Source: Niallia taxi | GTDB taxonomy: Bacteria; Bacillota; Bacilli; Bacillales; Cytobacillaceae | Direction of reading: 5' to 3' | Length of the DNA stretch: 64,000 nt | Assembly (NCBI RefSeq): GCF_004005475.1 | Contig: NZ_RZTZ01000019.1 | Coordinates: 1-64,000, forward strand | Part shown: one piece after another, positions 44,653 through 54,593 of the stretch | Layout: every line of letters starts with the position of its first letter | How positions within the stretch are numbered: the stretch's first letter is position 1 | Made by a program: the position numbers and the translations under genes | The notes under the pieces: generated by a model | What the model was told of the DNA's origin: nothing | Seen by the model: only the letters and a program-made list of their open reading frames with translations | The model's database searches: none

Positions 44653-45588
44653 ATGCAAATTCAGGTTTCTAAGGATTACTTCTATGTTTATCAAGCACTT
44701 GCTAGTGAAACTCGCATTGAGATTATTGAACTGTTAGCTAAAGCCTCCGCAAACATTTCTGATTTAGCCCAACAATTAAAAATAAGTCCTGCTATCGTTA
44801 CTCGCCATGTGCAGAAGCTAGAAGAAGCCGGCATTGTTAAATCCGTTAGAACTCCTGGTAAGTCAGGTCTGCAAAAAATAGTGGAGCTCGCCATTGATAA
44901 TATTGAAATTCACTTTCCTAAAAAAATATTTAAAGAATATTTACTTCATTTAACCGATTTAAAAATTGGGCATTATACAGATTTCCAAGCAAAACCAACC
45001 TGCGGAATCGCCTCAGAAACTGAGTTAATCGGCAAGCCGGATGATCCAAAGTATTTTATGGATTCTAAAAGAGTGGATACACAGCTCCTATGGTTGTCAG
45101 AAGGCTTTGTAGAATATAAAATCCCTAATCTCTTAGGACCAAACCAAATACCCGAAATGATAGAAATCAGCATGGAATTAGCTTCTGAGTTCCCCTTATC
45201 TAACAACGTGTGGCCAAGTGATATTACCTTTTATTTAAATGGTGTAAAACTTGGCACATATACAGTCCCAGGAAACTTTTCAGACGTGCGCGGGCGATAT
45301 ACCCCAAGCTGGTGGAATGATAAATTTAGTCAATATGGCCTTCTGAAAACAATTCGAATTAATAAGATAGATACAGGAATTGACGGGGAGCCGCTCTCAA
45401 GTGTAACCATCGATGACATCCAATTAGATCAATCCCCATTCTTAACATTAAAGATTGCGGTGGAGGAAGATTCGGAGAAAGTAGGCGGACTTACTCTTTT
45501 CGGTGAGCATTTTGGGAACCATAAGCAAAATATTCGTGTTGGCATCTATTATTTAGAAAAAGAAACGCAAACTTTAAAAACCCTGTAG
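44653..45588 (+). CDS. ArsR-type regulator with large C-terminal sugar-sensing-like domain
   Basis: Residues 1-75 are an ArsR winged helix (ALASETRIEIIELLAKASANISDLAQQLKISPAIVTRHVQKLEEAG). The remaining 235 residues have no ArsR metal-site cysteines and instead resemble a beta-rich ligand domain (SDITFYLNGVKLGTYTVPG, FSDVRGRYTPSWW). Such long regulators sit next to glycoside hydrolase/ABC loci in Firmicutes. It is divergent from the transporter operon with two related operators between, so control of that operon is likely; the ligand is probably a sugar. Confidence 0.8.
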   Translation: MQIQVSKDYFYVYQALASETRIEIIELLAKASANISDLAQQLKISPAIVTRHVQKLEEAGIVKSVRTPGKSGLQKIVELAIDNIEIHFPKKIFKEYLLHLTDLKIGHYTDFQAKPTCGIASETELIGKPDDPKYFMDSKRVDTQLLWLSEGFVEYKIPNLLGPNQIPEMIEISMELASEFPLSNNVWPSDITFYLNGVKLGTYTVPGNFSDVRGRYTPSWWNDKFSQYGLLKTIRINKIDTGIDGEPLSSVTIDDIQLDQSPFLTLKIAVEEDSEKVGGLTLFGEHFGNHKQNIRVGIYYLEKETQTLKTL

Positions 45589-45642
45589 TAAATGGCTAGT
45601 TTTCTCCATATGCTCCATGTTAAATCAACACCTCGATAACAA

Positions 45643-45700
45643 AAAAAGTACCCTATAGAGCAGACTATTTTATAAATGTCTACTCTATAGGGTACTTTTT
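45643..45700. terminator. Bidirectional terminator, 18-bp stem
   Basis: AAAAAGTACCCTATAGAG pairs with CTCTATAGGGTACTTTTT around a 22-base loop that itself has AGAC/GTCT. Confidence 0.9.
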
Positions 45701-45728
45701 ATTTTTATTATCTAACGGAATTTAATTA

Positions 45729-46355
45729 TCACATGGAGCTGGTTTCCAAAATCGGTTCAGTGCTTGTTACTTTAACTGGTTTCGTGTTTCGTTTCGCAAT
45801 TTGTTCTTTAAAACGGCTAAGCATGGTAGAAACAATCAACACAGACAAAATACTATAGAAGCCTCTTAGCACTCCAATACTATACATACCGATAAGAATT
45901 ACAATCGTATCAAAAATAAAATTCGTTTTTCCCATATTCCAATTGAACTGTTTTTGAAGGGTAATCGACAGGATTTGGGCACCTCCTAGTGACGAACCAT
46001 TCATAAACAGTACCACTACACCTGCTCCGATAATGATTCCACCAACAATGGATCCAACGAGGGGATGAAAAGCAAGTGGTGGAAAATACGTCGTTATAAT
46101 GGATGAAAGAACGGTAACAGTTGTTACTGCCAGTATTGTAGAAATCGTGAACTCTTTCCCCATTTTTTTATAAGACAAAATATAAAATGGGATATTAATT
46201 ATCGTAAACAACACACCGAACGAAATCGGAAATAAATAGGAGGCGCTTAAGCTTAAACCGGCCGTCCCGCCAGTAACAAGAGATGCACTTTTTAGCACAT
46301 ACAGGCCTAAAGAGGTGAAAAAACAGCCGACAATCATGATTAATATTTTTTTCAA
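45729..46355 (-). CDS. YitT-family membrane protein, short form
   Basis: 208 residues, five or six helices, with the VTGGTAGLSLSASYLF and FMNGSSLGGAQILSI segments of the YitT/DUF161 family. It lacks the C-terminal DUF2179 domain present in the longer paralogue at 52640. I place the start at the TTG at 46355, eight bases after TAGGAG. Divergent from the Lrp-type gene. Function of the family is unsettled. Confidence 0.8.
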   Translation of the reverse strand: MKKILIMIVGCFFTSLGLYVLKSASLVTGGTAGLSLSASYLFPISFGVLFTIINIPFYILSYKKMGKEFTISTILAVTTVTVLSSIITTYFPPLAFHPLVGSIVGGIIIGAGVVVLFMNGSSLGGAQILSITLQKQFNWNMGKTNFIFDTIVILIGMYSIGVLRGFYSILSVLIVSTMLSRFKEQIAKRNTKPVKVTSTEPILETSSM

Positions 46356-46572
46356 ACAAAACACTCCTAATATGATAAAATTTAAAGTTGGGTTATAAGC
46401 GAGGATGGCATATCGCCGAGTTTCTCAGGTAATTTTGGTGGTTTTGGTATATATTTAATGATAGAATAAAATTAAGCATTTTTACATATCAAAAAGAATA
46501 GAATGAACATATATAACCTAAAAACTGAATGTATTTTATAGATTTTTATTTCATTTTGTAAAGGAGCAGAAA

Positions 46573-47016
46573 ATGGATAAGGTAGATGTGCAATTGTTAA
46601 AATTACTGCAGGAGGATGGAAGAATAACGGTGAGTGACCTTTCCAAGCAGCTTTCCTTAAGTCGGCCAAGTGTATCAGAACGACTGCTGCGGCTGCAAGA
46701 AAGAGGAATTATTCTTGAATTCAGCGCACGGGTTTCCCCTGCAAAGCTAGGCAGAGAAACACTTCTGTTTATTCAAATAAGTGAGTTGAAGGAAGAACCG
46801 CATGCATTTGAGGAATTCATTAAACATGAGCAGGATATTTTGGAATGCCACCGTGTAACAGGACCTATCAGCTATACGATAAAGGCTGCTGTTTCCGGTA
46901 TTGACGGAATGCGGCAATTAGTCGACAGGTTAATTCCCTTTGGAACAATCAATACTTCTGTTGTGCTTGGATCGCCTGTACCATTTAGGCACCTAATGCC
47001 AAAGGATGAGGAATAA
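46573..47016 (+). CDS. Lrp/AsnC-family transcriptional regulator
   Basis: 147 residues with an N-terminal Lrp helix-turn-helix (KLLQEDGRITVSDLSKQLSLSRPSVSERLLRLQERG) and a C-terminal RAM-like ligand domain (LECHRVTGPISYTIKAAV). These bind amino acids as octamers or dimers. Divergent from the YitT gene, which it may control. AAAGGAG precedes the start. Confidence 0.88.
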   Translation: MDKVDVQLLKLLQEDGRITVSDLSKQLSLSRPSVSERLLRLQERGIILEFSARVSPAKLGRETLLFIQISELKEEPHAFEEFIKHEQDILECHRVTGPISYTIKAAVSGIDGMRQLVDRLIPFGTINTSVVLGSPVPFRHLMPKDEE

Positions 47017-47017
47017 C

Positions 47018-47057
47018 AAAAGAAGCTCAGAGGAAGTTAGCCTCTGAGCTTCTTTTT
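47018..47057. terminator. Bidirectional terminator
   Basis: AAAAGAAGCTCAGAGG/CCTCTGAGCTTCTTTTT stem between convergent genes. Confidence 0.92.
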
Positions 47058-47059
47058 CA

Positions 47060-47842
47060 TTAGCTGATTTCCTTCAATAGCGGAATCAGTTCAAGCAAAT
47101 CGTTGATTTCATATGTTGGATGCACATTTTCAGGTGTTTTACCTTCTCTGTTAATCCAGACTGACTTCATCCCAACTCTTGATGCTCCAAGAATATCTGT
47201 CATTAGATTATCCCCGACCATTATACAGTCTTCCACACTTAAACCAAGCAAGGAAACGGCATGTTCAAAAATAGAAGGATCTGGTTTACCTTTACCAAAA
47301 TCTCCTGAGATAACAATTTCGTCAAAATATGGAGCAATTTCAGGCGTTATTGTCAATTTCGTATTTTGCAAGCCTGGTGAACCATTTGTAAGGAGAAGAA
47401 GCTTGTACTTTCCTTTTAATTCATCCAAAAGCGCGAATGTCTCCTCATACACAAAAGGAGATTCTTTACGGAAAGCAGGAAATTTCTCTGCTAAATATTC
47501 GCCGAACGGCTTATCATCAATTCCCAATGCCAAAAGGCCGTTTGTCCAAGCATCTTTACGGTATATCGGAACAATTGCTTTCATTTTTTGGAACGACTCA
47601 TGCTGATCAGCGAACTCTCCCCACAGACCTTCAAATGGATTAATCCCGATCATTTGTGTAAAAGCATATGTTTCATATGCTTGATATAAGGTTTGTGCTT
47701 CCTTTCTGACAGCTTCTTCAAAGCTTGCTGCAGAAATTCCGTATTTGTCTTCAGCAAGCTTGCATGTTTTTTCAAATGCTTCTTTGACACTTCGTTTATC
47801 CCAAAGGAGTGTATCATCTAAATCAAACAATATCGCTTTCAC
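47060..47842 (-). CDS. HAD-superfamily hydrolase, YsaA-like
   Basis: 260 residues with [10 protein letters not shown] as motif [13 protein letters not shown] as motif [11 protein letters not shown] (Lys) and [12 protein letters not shown] as motif IV, and an alpha-helical type I cap. Same length as B. subtilis YsaA, a putative phosphatase. Starts at GTG with GGGG-type pairing. Substrate unknown. Confidence 0.85.
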   Translation of the reverse strand: MKAILFDLDDTLLWDKRSVKEAFEKTCKLAEDKYGISAASFEEAVRKEAQTLYQAYETYAFTQMIGINPFEGLWGEFADQHESFQKMKAIVPIYRKDAWTNGLLALGIDDKPFGEYLAEKFPAFRKESPFVYEETFALLDELKGKYKLLLLTNGSPGLQNTKLTITPEIAPYFDEIVISGDFGKGKPDPSIFEHAVSLLGLSVEDCIMVGDNLMTDILGASRVGMKSVWINREGKTPENVHPTYEINDLLELIPLLKEIS

Positions 47843-47969
47843 TATTCAATCCCCATTCCATATGTACTAGTAACATTGCTAAATATTAGATTACTAGGTA
47901 AAAGCCTTTAAGTAAACAGCGTTTTTATTCTCCACACGAACTTGCCGTTGAGAATATTATCGTAAAAAA

Positions 47970-49163
47970 CTATTTACGTTTTTTTATAAAAACGACTTTT
48001 AAATAATTGCTTTCCTTTAAATGACGGATGTTAGCGAAGTCCTCCGGAAGGCCAAATTCCTCTAGAATTTCATAGTTGTCCTTTTGTTTGTTAAATGCCT
48101 CATGAATAAATTGTTTGAACTTCTTCATATCAAATGTGCTGCAGTTTGTTGATGCAACAATAATCCCTGATTGCTTCGTGATACTGATGGCCTCTTTTAA
48201 CAGCTTTGAATAGTCCTTAGCCGCACTGAAGGTATGCTTTTTACTGCGAGCAAAGCTTGGTGGATCAAGAATGACCATATCAAACTGTAGCTGCTTTTTC
48301 ACCGCATATTTAAAGTAATGGAAAACATCCTCGACAACTATTTTCTGATCTGCCAGCTCAATGTCATTATATTCAAAGTTCATCGTAGTTTTCGCCCTGC
48401 TTCTGTTTGCCAAATCTACACTCGTCGTGGTTTTACTGCCACCAGCTGCCGCTGCTACAGAGAATGCACCCGTATAGGAGAAGGTATTAAGCACGTCCAG
48501 CCCCTTTGCATACTTGTCGCGAATCGTTTTTCGCACCTCACGCTGGTCAAGAAATATTCCAGTCATTGCCCCTTCATTAAGGTCTACCGCAAATTTCATG
48601 CCGTTTTCCTTGACCATTATTGGAAATTGACCTTCTTCTCCATACGCAAAATCGTCACCCTCGACATATGTACCATTCGTATCAAACCGCTTCTTTTCAT
48701 AAATTCCTTTGAAGTCTACATGACTTTCAAAAGCCTTGATAATCCACTCTTTGTATTCGTAAATTCCTTTACTGTACCATTGAATTAACAAAAATTGATC
48801 ATATCTATCAACAGTAAAACCACCGATTCCATCTCCTTCCCCATTAAAGAGGCGAAATGCAGTCGTTTCATTATCATGATATAATGCTGCTCTTTTGTCG
48901 TTTGCTGCTTTTATTTTTTTAGCAAAAAAGGCAAAATCAATCGCTTCCTGCTCATTTGTCGTCAACAGCCAGCCAATCCCTTTATTTTGAATGGCATAAT
49001 ATCCTCTGCCGATAAATTTTCCAGCTTTATTTTTCACATCAATGATTTGACCTTCATTTAATTCCTTCATTCCTGAAAGGGAATCTTTATATAGCAGTGG
49101 ACTGCCATTTCGAATACCTTTCTCAAATGCTTCATCTATAGTAACTTGCTTTCCTGTCATCAT
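47970..49163 (-). CDS. RlmI-type SAM-dependent 23S rRNA methyltransferase (YwbD-like)
   Basis: 397 residues. A PUA-like N-terminal domain (about 15-75) precedes a Rossmann methyltransferase domain with LDVLNTFSYTGAFSVAAAAGG (SAM site) and VILDPPSFARSK (catalytic loop). RlmI methylates C1962 in E. coli 23S rRNA; the Bacillus counterpart is YwbD. I chose the Met at 49163 after AAAGGTG; a further ten codons upstream are in frame. Confidence 0.85.
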   Translation of the reverse strand: MMTGKQVTIDEAFEKGIRNGSPLLYKDSLSGMKELNEGQIIDVKNKAGKFIGRGYYAIQNKGIGWLLTTNEQEAIDFAFFAKKIKAANDKRAALYHDNETTAFRLFNGEGDGIGGFTVDRYDQFLLIQWYSKGIYEYKEWIIKAFESHVDFKGIYEKKRFDTNGTYVEGDDFAYGEEGQFPIMVKENGMKFAVDLNEGAMTGIFLDQREVRKTIRDKYAKGLDVLNTFSYTGAFSVAAAAGGSKTTTSVDLANRSRAKTTMNFEYNDIELADQKIVVEDVFHYFKYAVKKQLQFDMVILDPPSFARSKKHTFSAAKDYSKLLKEAISITKQSGIIVASTNCSTFDMKKFKQFIHEAFNKQKDNYEILEEFGLPEDFANIRHLKESNYLKVVFIKKRK

Positions 49164-49281
49164 TTCACCTTTTTTCTTCCTGCAAATAATCATTTTCTTG
49201 TCCTATTATAGCGTATCAGTTCAGAAAAAACGAATCACATGAAAAAACAGCTGCACAAAATTTAGTGCAGCTGCTCAGGCT

Positions 49282-49863
49282 TTATTTCGGAAGAACAATC
49301 TCATCAATAATTCCGTAGTCTTTTGCTTCTTCTGCAGTCATAAAATAATCCCTATCTGTATCAACAGCAATTTTTTCGACAGTTTGCCCTGTCCTTTCCG
49401 CCATAATATGGTTGATTTGTTCACGCAGCTTGAGAATTCGTTTCGCTGTTATCTCAATTTCCGTCGCTTGCCCTCTTGCACCGCCAAGTGGTTGATGAAT
49501 CATAATTTCACTATTTGGCAATGCATACCTTTTGCCTTTTGTGCCTGCAAGCAGCAGCAATGCCCCAAAGGATGCAGCCATGCCCGTGCATATCGTGCGC
49601 ACATCAGGCTTTATATACTGCATCGTATCAAATATGGCAAATCCAGCAGTTGTAGAGCCACCTGGACAATTGATATAGATGGAAATATCTTTATCAGGGT
49701 CATCTGCCGCTAAAAATAATAGCTGTGCAACAATATTGTTGGCAACATGATCATTAATTTCTTCACCAAGCATAATTATCCGATCCTTTAATAGCCTTGA
49801 ATAAATATCGTAGGAACGTTCTCCCCCGCTCGATTGTTCAATTACATATGGAATAGCACTCAT
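49282..49863 (-). CDS. ATP-dependent Clp protease proteolytic subunit, paralogue
   Basis: 193 residues with the full catalytic triad: Ser98 in MAASFGA, His123 in MIHQPLGG and Asp172 in DTDRDYFM. The active-site region reads [13 protein letters not shown] where most Bacillus ClpP have MAASMGAFLL, so it is likely a second, divergent ClpP rather than the main one. It lies 19 bp after a sigma-factor gene on the same strand, an unusual partnership. AGGGGG is the ribosome binding site. Confidence 0.9.
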   Translation of the reverse strand: MSAIPYVIEQSSGGERSYDIYSRLLKDRIIMLGEEINDHVANNIVAQLLFLAADDPDKDISIYINCPGGSTTAGFAIFDTMQYIKPDVRTICTGMAASFGALLLLAGTKGKRYALPNSEIMIHQPLGGARGQATEIEITAKRILKLREQINHIMAERTGQTVEKIAVDTDRDYFMTAEEAKDYGIIDEIVLPK

Positions 49864-49882
49864 TTTTTTTGCCCCCTTTTAA

Positions 49883-50521
49883 TTATGCTGCTAGCTGCAT
49901 AATTGGTCCCGTGCTTTGCCGTTTATGGTTTGTTCTTACATTAGTTGGATAAAGGACTTGCGCAGACAGAATTTCGTTTATCAGCAGTGCTGGATTTTGC
50001 TGCTTTAGCGTTTGATAGTATAGTCTGCTTGCATCACTTATGCCTGAAGTGTCTTTTGTATCGTTCTGCTGTTTATGCAGTTGGTTTCTTGCTCTAAACA
50101 GCATTGCCTTTATTCCTGTTTCCGTCATTTTCAATGCGTCAGCCGCTTCTTTAATACGATAACCAAAGCCTTCAACCAACAAGAAAACAGCTGCTTGCTT
50201 TTTTGTCAGCGATTCCGCCAAATGCTCTGCTACAATCATCCAATCACAAGAACGATCTGCCTGCACATCTTCTGCTGCATACAGGTGCGCTTTTTCCTGC
50301 TTGCTTTTACGAAGTGTATCAACCCAGCGGTTATGAACCATTTTCTTTAATAGTGCTGCCGTTATTTCACTGTCTCGATAGGATTCCATTGCCTTTAAAA
50401 AGGTGTCATGAATGATATCTTCCTTTTCCCATTTAGTCATTGAGAGATATTGACAGTATTTACTCAAGCTTTCGTAATGCTTATGAAGACTGTTGGCATT
50501 TCCCAACGGCTGATTGCTCAA
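49883..50521 (-). CDS. ECF-like sigma-70 factor with C-terminal extension
   Basis: 212 residues. Region 2 is around 25-75 (KEDIIHDTFLKAMESY then MVHNRWVDTLRK) and region 4 around 100-160 (LTKKQAAVFLLVEGFGYRIKEAADALKMTETGIKAMLFRARNQL). A tail of about 50 residues follows that is not part of classical ECF factors and could be a self-contained regulator. No anti-sigma factor gene is adjacent. It lies directly upstream of a clpP paralogue, so the two are probably co-transcribed. Confidence 0.85.
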   Translation of the reverse strand: MSNQPLGNANSLHKHYESLSKYCQYLSMTKWEKEDIIHDTFLKAMESYRDSEITAALLKKMVHNRWVDTLRKSKQEKAHLYAAEDVQADRSCDWMIVAEHLAESLTKKQAAVFLLVEGFGYRIKEAADALKMTETGIKAMLFRARNQLHKQQNDTKDTSGISDASRLYYQTLKQQNPALLINEILSAQVLYPTNVRTNHKRQSTGPIMQLAA

Positions 50522-50727
50522 CTTTATCCCTCCCCTTCCTTTTGGTTTTCATACTTAGAACGTTTCAGCTAGCAAAAAAGATACGGGGCAAAACAATTTC
50601 TCTTACTATTTATTATACAACTGCACTTCTCTTCATGCTAAAATGGCAGCAGTATTTAAAACAGAAGGAAAAACCATAAGCATAGTGCTGCTTTGCTAAA
50701 AACTGTAACAGGAAGTGAAAAATTTTT

Positions 50728-51363
50728 ATGAAGTTAATCAATTATTTACAGGCAAGCTTTCCTGCTGTCGAATTGATTCCAAGTATTTATTATCAATGGG
50801 ATATTGGAGTCCACTTTAGTCTCGGGAATAATATTTATCAATTTACAGATGATGATAAACTTAACCCCAAGAGATTTGAGCTAGTGTATAAACAAATTTC
50901 TCTTATTTTTGATGAACTATTAGACGAAAACGATGACTTATTCCTTGTCACAAATGTTTATAAACATAAAGCATATGAGAAAAGAACAAAAAAATTAAGG
51001 GTATATAAGCGATTTCTAAAAAGGAAATCTCTTTTACATAAAATTCAAGTTAAGACCTCTGCTTATCCATTTGAAATAGAGGAAGCAAATGAATACGAAA
51101 TGCAACAGTTTTCCTTATTGTGTAAGCGAGGAGATATACGTGTGAAGGAATTACTGAAAGCAGTCAGCAATGAAGATTTTCCGTTATATCCAAAATTGGG
51201 AGGGTATGCCGCTGGATATCCAGATGTATTTTTTGTGAACATCACGAAGGACATTATATTCTTTGTATATGATGACCGCGGTTGTGAAGTAATCGCATTG
51301 GATGCTGAACGTATTCGCCCGCTTTCTGAAAAATATTATGAGTGGATAGAAGACACAAAATGA
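50728..51363 (+). CDS. DUF3885 protein
   Basis: 211 residues. The C-terminal half (LLCKRGDIRVKELLKAVSNEDFPLYPKLGGYAAGYPDVFFVN, then VYDDRGCEVIA) is the DUF3885 region, often seen alone in Bacillus and near toxin/immunity loci; here no toxin is adjacent. The family is uncharacterised. No membrane segment. AGGAAGTG lies upstream. Confidence 0.8.
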   Translation: MKLINYLQASFPAVELIPSIYYQWDIGVHFSLGNNIYQFTDDDKLNPKRFELVYKQISLIFDELLDENDDLFLVTNVYKHKAYEKRTKKLRVYKRFLKRKSLLHKIQVKTSAYPFEIEEANEYEMQQFSLLCKRGDIRVKELLKAVSNEDFPLYPKLGGYAAGYPDVFFVNITKDIIFFVYDDRGCEVIALDAERIRPLSEKYYEWIEDTK

Positions 51364-51416
51364 GAAAATGAATAGGAGACATACCGAATTAACTATCTGT
51401 TTTTTCGCTAAAAAAA

Positions 51417-51444
51417 CTCTGCTTCTCCGTATTGGAGTGCAGAG
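51417..51444 (-). terminator. Terminator of the PadR/HAAS operon
   Basis: CTCTGC/GCAGAG stem with an inner CTCC/GGAG helix; the minus strand continues into seven Ts. Confidence 0.8.
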
Positions 51445-51460
51445 CTGTCATTCATGTTAA

Positions 51461-52105
51461 TTAAATCGATTTAGTTGCGCCATACCGGAAACCCAATATC
51501 GAAATCGGATATAAAAGAATCGTGCTTATGATGCAAATTACTGTAAACTCGCCTGTTAATAGTGGCGCAAACACGGACGCAGGAATGATGCGAAAAACGA
51601 CCATTACCATTAAGAACAGATTTGGCGCAAGTGCGATGTAAAAGGTTCTTTTCAGCAGTTTTTTGCCGCCAAGTCCAAACTCCTTGCCAACTTCATACCC
51701 AAGCAACAGCCAATAAAACAGGTACAGAAAAATCAGAAAAAACGGAATACTCGTTAGAAAAAACCATAGTTGCTTTACTGTAGGGCTTGATAAGGAATGA
51801 TAAAAAACGGTTAAGATTATTCCTGCAGCAAAAAAGAAAAAGTTAACGAAAAAGAAAATCCACTTTGTCCTGGCAGGTGTCACTGTCCGCTCTTCCTCGT
51901 ACAGTGCCGCCATTTCCGCTGGTGTGCCAAGCCTTTCTATAACTACATGCATTGCTTCTTTTTCAGTCTTGCACGGACAATTGCATACCTCATCTAACAA
52001 ATCTATCAGATGCTGTTCATATTCAAGCAAGATATCCTCCACTTGATCGTGATTTTTTAAACAAGTGCGGAGGATATCCAGATACTCTTGTTTACTAGAA
52101 ATCAT
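51461..52105 (-). CDS. HAAS-domain (DUF1700-like) membrane protein
   Basis: 214 residues. An N-terminal helical HAAS signal domain (about 1-70, [29 protein letters not shown]) precedes four membrane helices. HAAS proteins pair with PadR regulators and are thought to be their targets or partners. Its ATG overlaps the PadR stop (ATGA), indicating coupling. Function otherwise unknown. Confidence 0.85.
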   Translation of the reverse strand: MISSKQEYLDILRTCLKNHDQVEDILLEYEQHLIDLLDEVCNCPCKTEKEAMHVVIERLGTPAEMAALYEEERTVTPARTKWIFFFVNFFFFAAGIILTVFYHSLSSPTVKQLWFFLTSIPFFLIFLYLFYWLLLGYEVGKEFGLGGKKLLKRTFYIALAPNLFLMVMVVFRIIPASVFAPLLTGEFTVICIISTILLYPISILGFRYGATKSI

Positions 52106-52434
52106 ATTCCTTTTCTCCCGATCACCTTATCTATCGTTTGGACAAAGCTTTTCCATTCCTTTGTTTTTTGCTCAAGTATCTCAAGACCTGTTGAAGTTAT
52201 ACGATAATATTTACGTGCAGGGCCTTTTTCAGAATCCTTCCAAAATGATTCCACATATACTTGCTTTTCTAATTTATGTAGTGCTGGATATAATGTGCCT
52301 TCCTTTACCTGCAGAGAATAGTCACTGCGGCTTTCCATCTCCTTCACCAATTCATAGCCATACATTTCTTTTTCGGCTAATAGCTGCAAAAGAATTAAGG
52401 AAGTACTTCCCTTAACAAGCTCCCGATTAAACAT
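52102..52434 (-). CDS. PadR-family transcriptional regulator
   Basis: 110 residues with the PadR winged helix: [36 protein letters not shown] and [15 protein letters not shown]. Short PadR type that forms a dimer through its last helix. It precedes its HAAS partner and probably represses the pair in the absence of an unknown inducer. Confidence 0.93.
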   Translation of the reverse strand: MFNRELVKGSTSLILLQLLAEKEMYGYELVKEMESRSDYSLQVKEGTLYPALHKLEKQVYVESFWKDSEKGPARKYYRITSTGLEILEQKTKEWKSFVQTIDKVIGRKGI

Positions 52435-52639
52435 GTTTTCACCTACCTAGAATTATATAGTACTGATATTCTATCTCTTTCCTTGGTAAGTTGCAACGCA
52501 TTTCATGTTAAAAAGATGTAAAAAGCAGTGGTGTTAAGAAAGAGTTATATCCTGCTGGAATATTTTTCTGTTTTATTGGCATCATAAACCATGTTCATTT
52601 AAAGCGAAGTATTCCATCGTTTTAGAAAGGGTGTGTAAG

Positions 52640-53503
52640 ATGGGAAAAAAGCATAAAAAGGAAGCCAAAATCCATTTTATTATCCGTTATATTATGCTGA
52701 TGATTGGCGCAAGTCTCGCTGCTGTTGCCATTGAATTATTCCTTGTGCCAAATACAATCATAGATGGAGGCATTATTGGCATTTCCTTGATTATTAACTA
52801 TATGACTGATTTCAGTTTTGGAATTTTGGTGCTGATTATCAACATCCCTTTTTTGTTTGCAGGCTATAAATACATCGGCAAGAATTTTTGCATCTCCTCC
52901 TTGTTTGCGATTATCATGCTTGCTGTTGTTGAATCCTCCTTACACCATGTTGAACCATTTACAAGGCAGCCTCTTCTTGCGACTGTTTTTGGAGGTTTGC
53001 TGCTTGGTGCAGGAGTTGGACTTGTTATCCGCAATTCAGGTGCCTTGGATGGAACAGAAATACTTGGCATTCTGTTGTCAAAAAAAATCCCCTTTTCCGT
53101 CGGGGAATTCGTTATGTTTCTAAATGTCTTTGTGTTCACATGGGCAGGATTCGTACTGGAATGGGAACAGGCCATGTTCTCGATTCTCACCTACTATATC
53201 GCAAGCAAAGCCATTGATGCTGTTATGCAAGGCTTTGATGATACAAAAGCAGCCATGGTAATCACAAACGAATACGAAGAGATCGCAGAAGCACTGTCAG
53301 ACCGTCTTGGCAGAGGTGTCACAAAATTAAAAGGCAAAGGCGGCTATCTTGATCAGGAAAAAGAAGTGCTTTATGTCGTGTTCACCCGGCTCGAAATTGC
53401 CAAGTTCAAAAGCATTGTGCTGGAAATTGATCCAAATGCTTTTATTACGATTATGGATACACAAGAGGCGCATGGCGGGAAATTTAAGCATGCGATTCAT
53501 TGA
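52640..53503 (+). CDS. YitT-family membrane protein with DUF2179 domain
   Basis: 287 residues. Five or six helices (14-215) with [14 protein letters not shown] and [13 protein letters not shown], then a cytoplasmic DUF2179 domain (about 220-285, [11 protein letters not shown] and [14 protein letters not shown]). This is the full-length YitT/YvjA form. I chose the Met at 52640 after GAAAGG. Role in Bacillus unclear. Confidence 0.85.
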   Translation: MGKKHKKEAKIHFIIRYIMLMIGASLAAVAIELFLVPNTIIDGGIIGISLIINYMTDFSFGILVLIINIPFLFAGYKYIGKNFCISSLFAIIMLAVVESSLHHVEPFTRQPLLATVFGGLLLGAGVGLVIRNSGALDGTEILGILLSKKIPFSVGEFVMFLNVFVFTWAGFVLEWEQAMFSILTYYIASKAIDAVMQGFDDTKAAMVITNEYEEIAEALSDRLGRGVTKLKGKGGYLDQEKEVLYVVFTRLEIAKFKSIVLEIDPNAFITIMDTQEAHGGKFKHAIH

Positions 53504-53591
53504 GAGAAGATTTTTGTGATTCAACAGTTTAAGTGGATGGCTTAGGCTGTTTTTTCTGACTTAAAAACCTTACATTTAGCCTAATAAAAAC

Positions 53592-53617
53592 CCTAATCGA
53601 ATCTAATGGCGATTAGG
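53592..53617 (-). terminator. Terminator of the AEC transporter gene
   Basis: CCTAATCG (53592-53599) pairs with CGATTAGG (53610-53617); the minus strand continues GTTTTTATT. Confidence 0.8.
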
Positions 53618-53642
53618 GCTTCTAATTAAACATTACAACATC

Positions 53643-54542
53643 TCACACAATAAACAACACAATCGGCAATGTAATGATACTCGCTAATGTACTAAATAGC
53701 GTGGCGGTGGAAACAAAGTCTGGCTCTGTTCCGTATTGCAGGGCATACATTGTCGTGTTGGCGGCAGATGGCATTGCTGCAAGTACGATCATTACTTGTT
53801 TCAGCATATCATCGACAGGCAGTATGAAGGTCATCCCCCATGCGATGAGCGGGGAGATGATAAGTCTTAAGGTTAACGCAATGGATAATGGTTTTACTTG
53901 AATTTTTTTGACGGTTATTTTGGCTAAAGTCATTCCTAATACGAGCATGACTGTTGGTATGGCAGCGTCTCCTACCATCTTGATAGCATCAAGCATCGTG
54001 TTGGACAATGGGATATGCAAAAAGTGAAAGAGCGTCCCTAGCATCGCACCATACATGATCGGAACCTTCAAAACCTTCTTCCATGTTTCGTTTGCTGCTT
54101 CACCGTCTGCAGATCCTTTTGCTGCATAATAGACACCTATTGTTGCCATTATCAGCTGTTGGATGACCATCAGGATGACCGCATAATGAAGGGCGGGCTG
54201 TCCGAATGCAAACAAGACAAGTGGTGTGCCGTAGTTGCCATTATTCATAAAGGCAGATGACAGAATCATTCCGCATGTTTTCTTGACATCATACCCTCTA
54301 ATGATAGCCACAATATAAATAATTCCAATAATGCCGAATACAAGGGCTAATGCATATATTGCCATCATTAAATAGTCCATGTCAAAAGTAGTTTCATAGA
54401 AAACACTAAAGGACAATAATGGTGTCATCAAGTAAACGGTCATCGTCGTTATCGCCTTCGTATTAATATGAAGAACTTTCTCGCCTACAAATCCGACAGC
54501 AAATATAAAGAATATCGGTAATAGTACCGTAACAAACTGCAT
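53643..54542 (-). CDS. AEC (auxin efflux carrier) family transporter
   Basis: 299 residues with about ten helices, and the family motif region GMILSSAFMNNGNYGTPLVLFAFG near 105-130 at the inverted-repeat crossover. Similar to YwkB/malate-type AEC carriers of Bacillus. Substrate unknown. Confidence 0.88.
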   Translation of the reverse strand: MQFVTVLLPIFFIFAVGFVGEKVLHINTKAITTMTVYLMTPLLSFSVFYETTFDMDYLMMAIYALALVFGIIGIIYIVAIIRGYDVKKTCGMILSSAFMNNGNYGTPLVLFAFGQPALHYAVILMVIQQLIMATIGVYYAAKGSADGEAANETWKKVLKVPIMYGAMLGTLFHFLHIPLSNTMLDAIKMVGDAAIPTVMLVLGMTLAKITVKKIQVKPLSIALTLRLIISPLIAWGMTFILPVDDMLKQVMIVLAAMPSAANTTMYALQYGTEPDFVSTATLFSTLASIITLPIVLFIV

Positions 54543-54593
54543 TTGTTTTCGCTTCCTATCTATTAAATTACAATCTTATCAAAACGCTGCAGC

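Noticed and set aside
52857-53190. Frames overlapping the YitT-family gene at 52640
   Set aside because: The YitT protein has clear helices and a DUF2179 domain; the other frames are shadows.
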